A DNA stretch of 64,000 nucleotides from Burkholderia lata (lineage in GTDB: Bacteria; Pseudomonadota; Gammaproteobacteria; Burkholderiales; Burkholderiaceae). Positions 9,036 through 17,904 of the stretch are shown piece after piece. The position numbers and the translations under genes are program-made. The notes below the pieces were generated by a model. The model ran no database searches. It was not told the origin of the DNA and worked only from the letters and a program-made list of their open reading frames with translations. Where the stretch lies: assembly GCF_902499335.1 (NCBI RefSeq), contig NZ_CABVQK010000003.1, forward strand, positions 124,001-188,000. The letters are read 5' to 3'. Each line of letters begins with the position of its first letter. The stretch's first letter is position 1.

Positions 9036-9842
9036 CTAAGCGTCGCGTTGCGGCTCCCGACGCACGGCACGTTCGCCGGCGTGGCGCTGGCGCCGCCACT
9101 CGGTCGGCGTGAGGCCGAAACGTTCGCGGAATGCGGTCGCGAAATTCGCCGGTGTGGAAAAGCCGATTTCCTTCGCGATGCTGGCAATGCTGAGCGATGT
9201 CGAATCCAGCAGATCCTGCGCGATCCGCAGCCGCTCGTGCCGCAGATACTCGAACACCGTCTGGCCGAGATTGTCGCGAAACGCACGTGAGAGCCGCTTT
9301 TCATGCGTGCCGACCGCGCGAGCCAGTTGTTCCACCGTCGGCGGGTCGTTCAGCGTCCGCGCCAGATGGCGGATGGCCGCGCGCACGATGATGTCGTCGT
9401 CCTTGCCGGCCACGAACGGGCTTTCCGTGTCGACGGGCCGGTCGCGCTTCTCCCGCGCGAGCTGCACGCGAATCCGCGCGAGCACTTCGGCCGGCTCGAA
9501 CGGCTTCACCACATAGTCGACACAGCCGATTTCGAACCCCTCGAGGCGCTCGTGCAATGCGCCGGCCACGGTCAGGAAGATGACCGGAATCGTGCACGTC
9601 AGCGGATCGGCGGCAAGCAGCCGGCACGCGGTGAAGCCGTCCATGCGCGGCATGCGGACATCCATCAGGATCAGGTCGGGCATGAGCGCCTGCGCGCGCT
9701 GGCACGCCTGCAGCCCGTCGGATGCAATGCTGATCCGGCACCCCGTGCCGCGCAGGATGTCGATCAGCAAGCGAAGCTGGTCGGGCTGATCGTCGACGAT
9801 CAGGATATGGGCATCGCCCAATGCGGAGATCGATGGATGCAT
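9036..9842 (-). CDS. response regulator with AraC-type DNA-binding domain
   Basis: A 268-residue two-domain transcription regulator. Residues about 10-130 are a CheY-like receiver with acidic pocket (VDDQ), phospho-acceptor Asp61 in LILMDVRMP, conserved Thr (FLTVAG) and Lys (VVKPFEP). Residues about 165-265 are an AraC-type double helix-turn-helix (VGTHEKRLSRAFRDNLGQTVFEYLRHERLRIAQDLL, then SIASIAKEIGFSTPANFATAFRERFG). The frame extends upstream to 9965, but the ATG at 9842 puts the receiver at the normal distance. No histidine kinase is adjacent, so it is an orphan regulator. Control of the convergent receptor gene is possible but unproven. Confidence 0.88.
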   Translation of the reverse strand: MHPSISALGDAHILIVDDQPDQLRLLIDILRGTGCRISIASDGLQACQRAQALMPDLILMDVRMPRMDGFTACRLLAADPLTCTIPVIFLTVAGALHERLEGFEIGCVDYVVKPFEPAEVLARIRVQLAREKRDRPVDTESPFVAGKDDDIIVRAAIRHLARTLNDPPTVEQLARAVGTHEKRLSRAFRDNLGQTVFEYLRHERLRIAQDLLDSTSLSIASIAKEIGFSTPANFATAFRERFGLTPTEWRRQRHAGERAVRREPQRDA

Positions 9843-10974
9843 CGTGCACCTGTTCTGGAATGGCTGCTGGCTGCGTTCCTGCGGGTGGCCGGCCCGGTTC
9901 GGATCAATCGTCGGAAGCTGCTCTATGGCGACGTACAAGCGCATCGATATTCGGATTTCGCCCACTACCCGACGGACAACCGGCCGGCGTAATTCCCCGC
10001 ACGGGTTGTTTTGATCGCTGAGTGGGTAAAGATTCGGTGCATTGCCGTCGTCGTGCGCCGAAAAGCACGCGGCTGCCGGTATCGATGCGAGCCGAATTGT
10101 AGGGGCATATTTAGATTCTCGCCAGACGCGTTGACTCTATTCGCTTCATTCCGCTTTTCTGATTCTTCATCGGGTATTGTGATTTGCGTTTGCGGCGCGG
10201 CATGCTGATGCCTGTCCAATTCCGCCATTTTCATTGGCACCGCACGTGCAATCGCGCGGCTCGGAAATTTTTCGTCGAAAACTTTTTGCTGGAATTTATT
10301 TTTAATCCGCTTTGGCAAATAGTTTATCCGCTCCACAAAACATCCAGATTAATTTTGGCGGCGCGAAATCGTTTGCGAGATGAGCATTTTTAACGCAAGT
10401 TATTGAATATATTGAATTTTACAATCTATAAAGAATGTCACCTTCAATAATTTTAGATCGTGTCCCATAATTCGTCCGAACTTTGAACGCAGGGTTGCAC
10501 CGAGCAACACAAGGCACGGCGGGTTGCGACGGACGTTGTGCGATTCGGATCCGAGGCATCGATTGATGTGCATCCGAACGCATGTCCGTTGTGCGCAGGC
10601 GACAATCCGGTTGCCGTGGATGAAATAAAAGAAGCGGGGTTGGTCGCGGTCAGCGCGGCATCAAATCAGGGGTGTCCATAAAAGCGGGTTGAATCTCCGG
10701 ATTCAGTCGCTGGGCGAATTCGCCCATACAACACAATATGCATTCCTAATGTATTACCTGGATTAACGGAACGGGCCGTAACAGAAACGGCGTGCCCGGG
10801 TTTTCGAACGTCCCGTCGCTACGGGCGGACGATGCGTGTCGCCTTCGGCACGCTCGAGCCGGGCATGGGCATCGGGTTCCGCACTGAAGTCGCAATCGTA
10901 ATCGCAGCTGAAGTCTTCAATAAACGTAAGTAGTCCGTATTCAAACCAAACGCTATAAAACGGAGCAGAAGACC
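9843..10974. other. long AT-rich intergenic region upstream of the adhesin
   Basis: About 1.1 kb without a believable gene. Bases 10250-10460 are strikingly AT-rich compared with everything around them, with runs such as AATTTATTTTTAATC and a near repeat ATTGAATAT/ATTGAATTT at 10401-10418, typical of H-NS-bound, silenced promoters. Further on are GAATC-TCCG-GATTC (10691-10704) and the 16-bp perfect palindrome TGGGCGAATTCGCCCA (10711-10726), both candidate operators. The adhesin start has GGAG at 10962. Promoters for the adhesin and for the divergent response regulator must lie here. Confidence 0.5.
10711..10726. promoter_or_regulatory. 16-bp perfect palindrome upstream of adhesin
   Basis: TGGGCGAATTCGCCCA is self-complementary over all 16 bases. 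It lies 249 bp before the adhesin start and directly after another inverted repeat (GAATC-TCCG-GATTC). Size and symmetry fit an operator for a dimeric regulator; which one is unknown. Confidence 0.4.
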
Positions 10975-13900
10975 ATGAAGAGGAAGCAGATTTCGGCACT
11001 TGCCGCCGCCATGTTCACGGGTGCAGGTGTCTTTATCGCCGGGGCCGCGCATGCGGACAACTTCGTCGATCGAGGCAACCCGGACAACGCGCTGAGCGGT
11101 CAGTGCATCGATGGGACGAACCCGCTGTGCGTATCGACCAAGAGCGGGAGTTACGTGGCGGTGAGCACGACGAACGTCACGATGGGAACGAATGCCAGGG
11201 CCGGTACCAGCGGTATCGCGATCGGCGACCAGTCGAATGCGGCCAGCAAGGGCGGCACCAGCAGCGGCGGTTCGATTGCTGTCGGCGTCGGCGCGCAGGC
11301 GCTGGCTAACTCGGCCACGGCGATCGGCACGGTGGCCGTCGCGCAAGGCAATACGGCGCTCGCCATCGGCCGCCAGTCGGCCGCGCTCGGCGACTTCTCG
11401 ATGGCACTCGGCAACGTCGCGGACGCACGCGGCACGAGCTCGATCGCACTCGGTCACTCGGCGCTGGCAAGCGGTGATCGTTCGGTCGCGATCGGCGGCG
11501 CGAACCCGACGTCGAGCGACGGCGTGTCGGCCGGCGCGTCGTATGATGCGGCCACCCAAACGCGCGCCGGCGGCACGCAATCCGTGGCGATCGGCGCAGG
11601 CGCGCAGACGAACGACAACAACCAGGTGGCGATCGGCTCGGGCAGCGTTGGTGCGAACAATGGCGGCACACCGGTGTTCGGCGGCACGGCCGCGCCGGTT
11701 GGTGGCGCGGTGTCGTTCGGCGCAATCGGCAACGAGCGCCAGCTCAAGAACGTCGCGGCGGGTGCGGCCGATACGGATGCCGTCAACGTCCAGCAGCTGA
11801 AGAACGTGAACGGCACGCTCACCACGAGCATTGCCAACGTCGACGCGCGTGTGACCAGCGTGGGCAACAGCCTCAGCACCGGCATCGTGACGGCGACGAA
11901 GAACGTCGTGAAATACACCGACGATTCGCATGCGGCGATCGCGCTCGACGGCGGCAACGGCACGACGATCAGCGGCGTCGCGGCGGGTGTCGCCAACACC
12001 GATGCGGTCAACGTCGGTCAGCTGAAGGGCAGCATCGCACCGCTGCAGACGTCCATCTCGACGGCGGCGTCGAACATCACGAACCTGCAAACCAGCGTAA
12101 CCGGCATCAACACGTCGCTGAGCACGGCGACCACGAACATCGGCAACCTGCAGGCGGCCGATGCACGCAACGTGAAGTATGACGGCCAGAGCGGATTCGA
12201 CTCGGTGACGTTCGCCGGCACGAACGGCACGACGCTGCACAACGTCGCAGCGGGTGTCGCGAATACGGACGCAGTCAACGTCGGTCAGCTGAACGGTGGC
12301 CTGTCGTCGCTCAGCACGAGCGTGACGAACAACCTCAGCACGACGCTCGGCAACCTGAGCACATCGGTCACCAACCAGATCGGCAACGCGACGAAGAACG
12401 CCGTGCAGTACGACGATGACGCACACAGCGGCGTGACGCTCGGCGGCAAGGGCGCGCAGTCGCCGGTCGGCCTGCACAACGTGGCGGACGGCATTGCCGC
12501 GAGCGACGCCGTGAACGTCGGCCAGCTCGGCAAGGCAACCGACACGCTCAACCAGTCGATTACGAATGTCGGCAACAACGTGACGACGCTCGGTAACCAG
12601 GTGACGACGAATACGGGCAACATCGCGGCGCTCCAGCAGGATGCGCTTCTGTGGAACGCGAACCTCGGCGCGTACGATGCGAGCCACGGCGGCAACGGTC
12701 CGCAACGCATCGGCAACGTCGCGGCCGGCGTCGCCAACACCGATGCGGTCAACGTCGGTCAGCTGACGGGCAGCATCGCGCCGCTGCAATCGTCCATCTC
12801 CACGGCGGCGTCGAACATCACGAACCTGCAGGGCAACGTCACCGGCATCAATGCATCGCTGAGCACGGCGACCACCAACATCAGCAACCTGCAGGCAGCG
12901 GACGCACGCAACGTGAAGTACGACGGCCAGAGCGGGTTCGACTCGGTGACGTTCGCCGGCACGAACGGCACGACGCTGCACAATGTCGCCGCCGGTGTCG
13001 CGAACACCGACGCGGTGAACGTCGGGCAACTGAACGGCGGCCTGTCGTCGCTCAGCACGAGCGTGACGAACAACATCAACACGACGCTCGGCAACCTGAG
13101 CACGTCGATCAACAACCAGATCGGCAACGCGACGAAGAACGCCGTGCAGTACGACGATGACGTGCACAGCGGCGTGACGCTCGGCGGCAAGGGCGCGCAG
13201 TCGCCGGTCGGCCTGCACAACGTGGCGGACGGCATTGCCGCGAGCGACGCGGTGAACGTCGGCCAGCTCGGCAAGGCAACCGACACGCTGAACCAGTCGA
13301 TCACGACCGTCAGCAACAACGTGACGACGCTCGGTAACCAGGTGACGACGAATACGGGCAACATCGCGGCGCTTCAGCAGGACGCGCTCCAGTGGAACGC
13401 GAATCTCGGCACCTACGATGCGAGCCACGGCGGCAAAGGTCCGCAACGCATCGGCAATGTCGCGGCCGGCAAGAACGGAACGGACGCGGTCAACGTCGAC
13501 CAGTTGAACGCGGCGATTCAGGACGGCACGAGCCAGCTCGATGCGCTCGCCGTGAAATACGACGACGCGAGCAAGAAGCAGGTTTCGCTCGGCGCCGGGA
13601 ACGGCGGGAGCCCGGTGCGACTGACCAATATCGCGGAAGGCAACGTCGCGGCCGGCAGCACGGACGCGGTGAACGGCGCGCAACTGCGCCGCGCGACCGA
13701 CGGCACGGCGGCCGCGCTGGGCGGCGGCGCAACGGCGAATCCGGACGGCTCGATCAGCGCGCCGGCCTATAAAGTCGGCGGCGGTTCGTTCAACAACGTC
13801 GGCGACGCGCTCACGAACCTCGACGGCCGTGTCGGCAGCAACACGACGACGCTCGAGAATCACGAAACGCGCATCGGCAACGCCGAAACGAACATCGCCG

Positions 13901-15276
13901 GCAACACGGCCGCGATCGCCGGGCTGCAGCAGGACGCGCTGCAGTTCGACCCGAAGGCCGGCGCATACAACGCGGCGCGCGGCGGTGCACCGACGAAGCT
14001 GACGAACGTGGCCGACGGCAACATCGCCGCAGGCAGCACGGACGCGGTGAACGGCGGCCAGTTGTCGGGCGTGAAATCGTCGCTCGAACAGCAGATCACG
14101 CAGGTGTCCAATCAGGCGGGCGAGGCCGTGAAGAACGTCGTCAAGTACGACGTCGACGCGAACGGCAACCGGATGAACTCGGTATCGCTGATCGGCGGTG
14201 ACGCGAATGCGGCCGTCGTGCTGAAGAACGTCGCCGCGGGCACTGCCGATACGGACGCGGTGAACGTGAAGCAGCTGAAGGGCGTGCAGTCGAGTCTCAA
14301 CCAGCTCGGCGCGCTCGCGGTGCAGTACGACGACAGCTCGAAGAGCTCGATCACGCTCGGCGGCGCCGGCGGCACGCGCATCACCAACGTGCAGGCAGGC
14401 ACGCTCAGCGCAACCAGCACGGACGCGGTGAACGGCTCGCAGCTCTACGCGACCAATCAGCAGGTTGCGAAGAACACGACCGATATCACGAACCTGCAGG
14501 GGAACGTGACCAACATCGCCAACGGCAACGCCGGCCTCGTGCAGCAGCAGGATCCGAACGGCGCGATCACGGTCGGGAAGGACACCGGAGGCACCAGTGT
14601 GAACTTCTCCGGCACGGCGGGCGACCGCGTGCTGACCGGTGTCGCGGCGGGCGTGAACAACAACGACGCGGTCAACATGGGTCAGTTCAATAGCGCGCTG
14701 AAGAACGCGGCGGCCAACGACCAGATCCGCGCGGCGGCGACCGATGCGAACACCACGTGGATCGTGCGTGCCGATGCGGGTTCGATCGGGTCGACGGCAA
14801 CCGCAACCGGCAAGAACGCGGTGGCGGTCGGCCAGGGCTCCGTCGCCGATCGCGACAATTCGTTCTCGGTCGGCGCGAAGGGCAGCGAGCGCCAGGTCAC
14901 GAACGTCGCGGCCGGCACGGCGCCGACCGATGCGGTGAACGTGCAGCAGCTGAACGACAACCTGTCGGCCGCGTCGAATCAGGCGAAGGGCTACACCGAC
15001 CAGCGCATCGGCCAGGTGTACAACTCGTTCAACGACCTGAAGAAGGACATGTACGGCGGCGTGGCATCGGCAATGGCCGTGGCCGGCCTGCCGCAACCGA
15101 CGGGCGCGGGCCGCTCGATGGTCTCGGCGGCTACGTCGAACTATCACGGCCAGCAGGGTTTCGCCGCCGGGTACTCGTACGTGACGGAAAGCAACCGCTG
15201 GGTCGTCAAGGCGTCGGTGACGGGCAACACGCGTTCGGACTTCGGCGCGGTGGTGGGCGCCGGTTACCAGTTCTGA
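10975..15276 (+). CDS. trimeric autotransporter adhesin (YadA/BpaC-like)
   Basis: A 1433-residue surface adhesin that trimerises, with the C-terminus as outer-membrane anchor and the rest exposed to bind host or abiotic surfaces. The standard signal peptide ends near AAHADN; there is no extended ESPR. Residues about 60-180 carry YadA-head repeats (variants of TAIGxxAxAxGxxSxAxG). Fourteen neck motifs of the form TDAVN(V/M/G)xQL follow, alternating with coiled-coil stalk. Two adjacent 247-residue blocks are nearly identical. The last about 70 residues form the anchor (from YNSFNDLKKDMYGGVASAMAVAG) ending in Phe. An ATG with GGAG upstream sets the start. Monocistronic, between an AT-rich leader and two hairpins. 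Confidence 0.95.
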   Translation: MKRKQISALAAAMFTGAGVFIAGAAHADNFVDRGNPDNALSGQCIDGTNPLCVSTKSGSYVAVSTTNVTMGTNARAGTSGIAIGDQSNAASKGGTSSGGSIAVGVGAQALANSATAIGTVAVAQGNTALAIGRQSAALGDFSMALGNVADARGTSSIALGHSALASGDRSVAIGGANPTSSDGVSAGASYDAATQTRAGGTQSVAIGAGAQTNDNNQVAIGSGSVGANNGGTPVFGGTAAPVGGAVSFGAIGNERQLKNVAAGAADTDAVNVQQLKNVNGTLTTSIANVDARVTSVGNSLSTGIVTATKNVVKYTDDSHAAIALDGGNGTTISGVAAGVANTDAVNVGQLKGSIAPLQTSISTAASNITNLQTSVTGINTSLSTATTNIGNLQAADARNVKYDGQSGFDSVTFAGTNGTTLHNVAAGVANTDAVNVGQLNGGLSSLSTSVTNNLSTTLGNLSTSVTNQIGNATKNAVQYDDDAHSGVTLGGKGAQSPVGLHNVADGIAASDAVNVGQLGKATDTLNQSITNVGNNVTTLGNQVTTNTGNIAALQQDALLWNANLGAYDASHGGNGPQRIGNVAAGVANTDAVNVGQLTGSIAPLQSSISTAASNITNLQGNVTGINASLSTATTNISNLQAADARNVKYDGQSGFDSVTFAGTNGTTLHNVAAGVANTDAVNVGQLNGGLSSLSTSVTNNINTTLGNLSTSINNQIGNATKNAVQYDDDVHSGVTLGGKGAQSPVGLHNVADGIAASDAVNVGQLGKATDTLNQSITTVSNNVTTLGNQVTTNTGNIAALQQDALQWNANLGTYDASHGGKGPQRIGNVAAGKNGTDAVNVDQLNAAIQDGTSQLDALAVKYDDASKKQVSLGAGNGGSPVRLTNIAEGNVAAGSTDAVNGAQLRRATDGTAAALGGGATANPDGSISAPAYKVGGGSFNNVGDALTNLDGRVGSNTTTLENHETRIGNAETNIAGNTAAIAGLQQDALQFDPKAGAYNAARGGAPTKLTNVADGNIAAGSTDAVNGGQLSGVKSSLEQQITQVSNQAGEAVKNVVKYDVDANGNRMNSVSLIGGDANAAVVLKNVAAGTADTDAVNVKQLKGVQSSLNQLGALAVQYDDSSKSSITLGGAGGTRITNVQAGTLSATSTDAVNGSQLYATNQQVAKNTTDITNLQGNVTNIANGNAGLVQQQDPNGAITVGKDTGGTSVNFSGTAGDRVLTGVAAGVNNNDAVNMGQFNSALKNAAANDQIRAAATDANTTWIVRADAGSIGSTATATGKNAVAVGQGSVADRDNSFSVGAKGSERQVTNVAAGTAPTDAVNVQQLNDNLSAASNQAKGYTDQRIGQVYNSFNDLKKDMYGGVASAMAVAGLPQPTGAGRSMVSAATSNYHGQQGFAAGYSYVTESNRWVVKASVTGNTRSDFGAVVGAGYQF
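12028..13509 (+). repeat. two near-identical 741-bp tandem repeats inside adhesin gene
   Basis: Copy 1 runs from 12028 to 12768 and copy 2 from 12769 to about 13509, each 247 codons starting at a GSIAPLQ sequence. The copies differ by scattered substitutions (for example QTSIS/QSSIS and TSVTGINT/GNVTGINA) and copy 2 diverges at its last neck. They encode stalk plus three necks. The length in frame and high identity show a recent duplication and predict stalk-length variation by recombination. Confidence 0.9.
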
Positions 15277-15306
15277 CGTCGTTCGCGCGGCATTGATCGA
15301 CCGGTC

Positions 15307-15336
15307 GTGCCGGGCAGCGGTTGTGATGCCCGGCAC
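15307..15336 (+). terminator. hairpin 1 downstream of adhesin gene
   Basis: GTGCCGGGCA (15307-15316), a 10-nt loop, then its exact complement TGCCCGGCAC (15327-15336). It starts 31 bp after the stop codon. There is no U-run, so this may be an mRNA 3'-end stabiliser or a weak terminator working with the next hairpin. Confidence 0.6.
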
Positions 15337-15350
15337 CGGCGGAAAATCCG

Positions 15351-15382
15351 TGGCCCGGGGTGGATTTGTCGACCCCGGGCCA
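15351..15382 (+). terminator. hairpin 2 downstream of adhesin gene
   Basis: TGGCCCGGGGT (15351-15361), a 10-nt loop, then ACCCCGGGCCA (15372-15382), 11 perfect pairs. It stands 14 bp after hairpin 1 and has the same loop size. No U-run follows. The pair probably ends or protects the long adhesin transcript. Confidence 0.6.
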
Positions 15383-15991
15383 TTGGCGCTTGATGCGTCG
15401 CAAAGATCGATATGGTTGCGCCGGGCCTGTCATGAGAGCATGGCTTGTGCCCCGATGGCATGTGTCATCCGCATGAAAGAAGGCGCATGGCCTGCGCCAG
15501 GGGCGTGCGCATTTCACGCGATGCCGTCGGCAGTCGACAGTGCTTCGCGAGAAACGACGCCCGTCGATGCAGTCGATGGATGATTTATTCGCCGATAGTG
15601 GTGATAATCGTCAGCTGGCGCAATGCAACCCGCGTTGAGCGTGTCCGAGCACGTCTTCCAATCCCGTATTGGCGCCGACAACGACCAATGAAAACGATGA
15701 AACCCGTCAACAAGATGCTTCCTGCGCAGCGCTTTGCGTTGCCGCGTCAAATTCGGCTGCCTGCCTGCGCGGCACCGGCCGTCATGCCGTCGGCGTTTCC
15801 GGCCGGTCACGGCTACCGGTACCGCTGAGCACCCGGACAATCCGCTCCATTTGTTCAAGAAAATAGCCGTCGCCTGAATCGATCAGCCGGGCAATCGGTA
15901 TCGACCGGCGATATCCGTTAGTGCACCCCGTTGGATGGGCATCGGGTCACATAACGACGCATCATGGAACCGCACACTGGGGGAAAGGCAG
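15383..15991. other. intergenic region before lipoprotein gene
   Basis: About 600 bp with only short shadow frames that lack ribosome sites and family resemblance. No repeat or RNA structure stood out. It must contain the promoter of the lipoprotein gene, whose start at 15992 has a GGGGGAAAGG purine run just upstream. Confidence 0.35.
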
Positions 15992-16915
15992 ATGATCGGG
16001 AAGTTTGCGTGGCTGTCCGTCGTTTCGCTTCTGGTCTCGGCATGCGGGGACCATTCCGGGCACACCGATTCCGCGTCGAATGCGCAGTCTGCGGCCGCTT
16101 CCTCGGCACACGCCGTTGCCGCACAGGGCGACGGTAGCGAGAAGCGCCCGGCACCCGTGCCGCCGAGGCCCGGCCAGGTACTCGAGGCCATTTACCAGAA
16201 GGACGCGCATGGCGAGGACACGATGGAGATCGCCAATGGAAGCCAGGCCTCTTACTGGTACGGCCACGCGTTCGATCTGAACGGCAACCACTTCTTCACC
16301 GGTTTCGCTTACGACACGCCGAACAAGTACGCCGAACAGGAGAAAACCGCGGCCCCGGCGCCCGACGCCAGGGTGACGATCACCGAAGCAACGTTCGAAT
16401 GGACCACGGACGGCGGCGTGGCCGGCTGGAACATGGTCGGGTCGGAGCGCTCCATCGGCGAGTTTGGCGGCTACGAGAAGGCCGACACGATCGACGACAA
16501 GGAGCCCGCAGTGAGTATGACGACACCGAACGGGCAGATCGTGCTGGCGGTCCCGACCTGGTATCTGGCCTCCGGTACCCGGATCAAGTCGTTCAGCATG
16601 TTCGTCTATCAGCGCACCAATGCGACAAGCAATCCTGACGATACTGACTGGACTTATGCCGGCAATGTGTTTCGCGGTAACGACAACGGCGCGGCATGCG
16701 ATGCCGACGGCACCGGCAATCACGTCCCGTGCGTGACCGGCTCGTCGACCCTGACCTTCCTGCCGGCCGTGGGCCGCGATTGGCCGCGTCTTCGTGTGGC
16801 GATGAAGGGGACGGGCATCGACAACGCCGGTCAGAAGAAGACCTACGGCGCCACGGATGTCGTCGAATACCGGTTCAATCCGAAGACGAAGGTTTACGAA
16901 GCGGCGAAGACGTAG
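15992..16915 (+). CDS. putative lipoprotein of unknown function
   Basis: A 307-residue exported lipoprotein. The ATG at 15992 gives a short signal peptide (MIGKFAWLSVVSLLVSACGD) with a lipobox Cys at residue 19, and a purine-rich ribosome site precedes it. A low-complexity Ser/Ala/His linker follows, then a mainly beta-type soluble domain rich in Trp, Tyr and Gly (QASYWYGHAFDLNGNHFFTGFAYDT). Two Cys (in GAACDADGTGNHVPCVTG) could form a disulphide. I do not recognise the family. It is monocistronic; nothing in the neighbourhood suggests a function. Confidence 0.75.
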   Translation: MIGKFAWLSVVSLLVSACGDHSGHTDSASNAQSAAASSAHAVAAQGDGSEKRPAPVPPRPGQVLEAIYQKDAHGEDTMEIANGSQASYWYGHAFDLNGNHFFTGFAYDTPNKYAEQEKTAAPAPDARVTITEATFEWTTDGGVAGWNMVGSERSIGEFGGYEKADTIDDKEPAVSMTTPNGQIVLAVPTWYLASGTRIKSFSMFVYQRTNATSNPDDTDWTYAGNVFRGNDNGAACDADGTGNHVPCVTGSSTLTFLPAVGRDWPRLRVAMKGTGIDNAGQKKTYGATDVVEYRFNPKTKVYEAAKT

Positions 16916-17266
16916 GGCGGCATGCGGCATGTCGCTGTCAACGATGGTTCCACTTGTACAGGTAGAAAATCGAATGACCGCTGCAATCGCCGGGGCCGAC
17001 AAGCGATAGCGAAAATTGCTTTTGGGACGCTTCGCGCGTTCACTTGAACCCGAACCTGTCGATCGGGCAAATCCCGGCACGAATGCGAGTAGCGCGATCC
17101 GCGGCGAACACACCCGCGCCCCGATCCTCGGTTTCACGCGGGTTCGCGCGCTGTCGAAACGTGCGTCCAATGCGAGTTGTCGAATGCGAGCACCGGCTCG
17201 TATTCTGAAGTCGTCGGGCGGGAAGGCATGGGGCCACCGCCGATCACCGCATCAGAGAGCACGACA
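16916..17266. other. intergenic region before VOC gene
   Basis: About 350 bp with no supported gene, repeat or terminator. The frame of the following gene is open upstream to 17177 but shows no family similarity there. Confidence 0.35.
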
Positions 17267-17674
17267 ATGACCGAAACGACACAAACGATGAAGCTCAACC
17301 ACCTGAGCTTCCCCTCGGCCGACACGCTGGCGACGGCCCGATTCTTCGAGCGATACCTCGGCTTCACGATCGCGGGAAGCTGGGACAAATCCTGGATCCT
17401 CAAGCGCCCGGGCTTCGACGTCGTGATCGATCACGTCGGCGACGGCGTGCCCGCGTGGCCGACGAATTTCCACGTCGGCTTCGAACTGCCGAGCCTCGAT
17501 GCCGTGCGCACGTTGTTCGAGCGATTCACGGCGGAGGGCGTCGCAATGGAGACGGACATCTTCAACAACGGGCGTGGTTCGCGCTTCTTCTGCCGCGCAC
17601 CGGGCGGCGTGATGTTCGAACTGAACACGCGCGCGGATGCCGCGCCGGAATATCGCGAGACCTTCGACGACTGA
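17267..17674 (+). CDS. VOC (glyoxalase/bleomycin-resistance) family protein
   Basis: A 135-residue vicinal-oxygen-chelate protein. It shows the paired beta-alpha-beta-beta-beta modules: LNHLSFPSADTLATARFFERYLGF at the start and FHVGFELPSLDAVRTLFERFTAEGV in the second half, ending GSRFFCRAPGGVMFELNTR. The His in LNHLSF and the Glu in VMFELN are at the usual metal-ligand positions. The ATG at 17267 is chosen because it has AGAGAG upstream and begins the domain directly. Function in this family ranges from lyases to antibiotic sequestration; the gene stands alone and gives no clue. Confidence 0.8.
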   Translation: MTETTQTMKLNHLSFPSADTLATARFFERYLGFTIAGSWDKSWILKRPGFDVVIDHVGDGVPAWPTNFHVGFELPSLDAVRTLFERFTAEGVAMETDIFNNGRGSRFFCRAPGGVMFELNTRADAAPEYRETFDD

Positions 17675-17904
17675 CGCGGGTACGTGTCGCGCCGCGCCCA
17701 ACCGCTGGCGTGCGTGCGCGAAGGGCTGGTGATTGCCGTCGAGTGCGGATTGTTGCAGTGCGCGACATGCGCCAGTTCCTGCCACCCGCAACCCGGCGCG
17801 CGCTTTGTCGTTGCGCAGGACTTCAAGCGCAAGAAACGGAGTGTCTGCCTGCGTAGGGTCGCCTACATTGCCGTGACGAACCTCACTCACGGGATGTAAA
17901 GACA

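Noticed and set aside
6542..9304. 920-codon minus-strand frame across the siderophore receptor
   Set aside because: Arg-rich shadow frame with no recognisable domain; the plus-strand receptor has complete plug and barrel motifs.
10184..10393. Small gene in the AT-rich leader of the adhesin
   Set aside because: The 69-codon frame has no ribosome site and its composition follows the AT-rich background; no similarity is recognised.
12028..13509. CRISPR-like or other repeat array
   Set aside because: The repeats are long, in frame and encode stalk and neck motifs of the autotransporter; there are no short spaced repeats.
10819..15336. 1505-codon open frame on the minus strand across the adhesin gene
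   Set aside because: It is an antisense shadow created by GC-rich, repetitive codons of the adhesin. It is rich in Arg/Val/Asp/His, lacks family motifs and a ribosome site, and the plus-strand protein is unmistakable.
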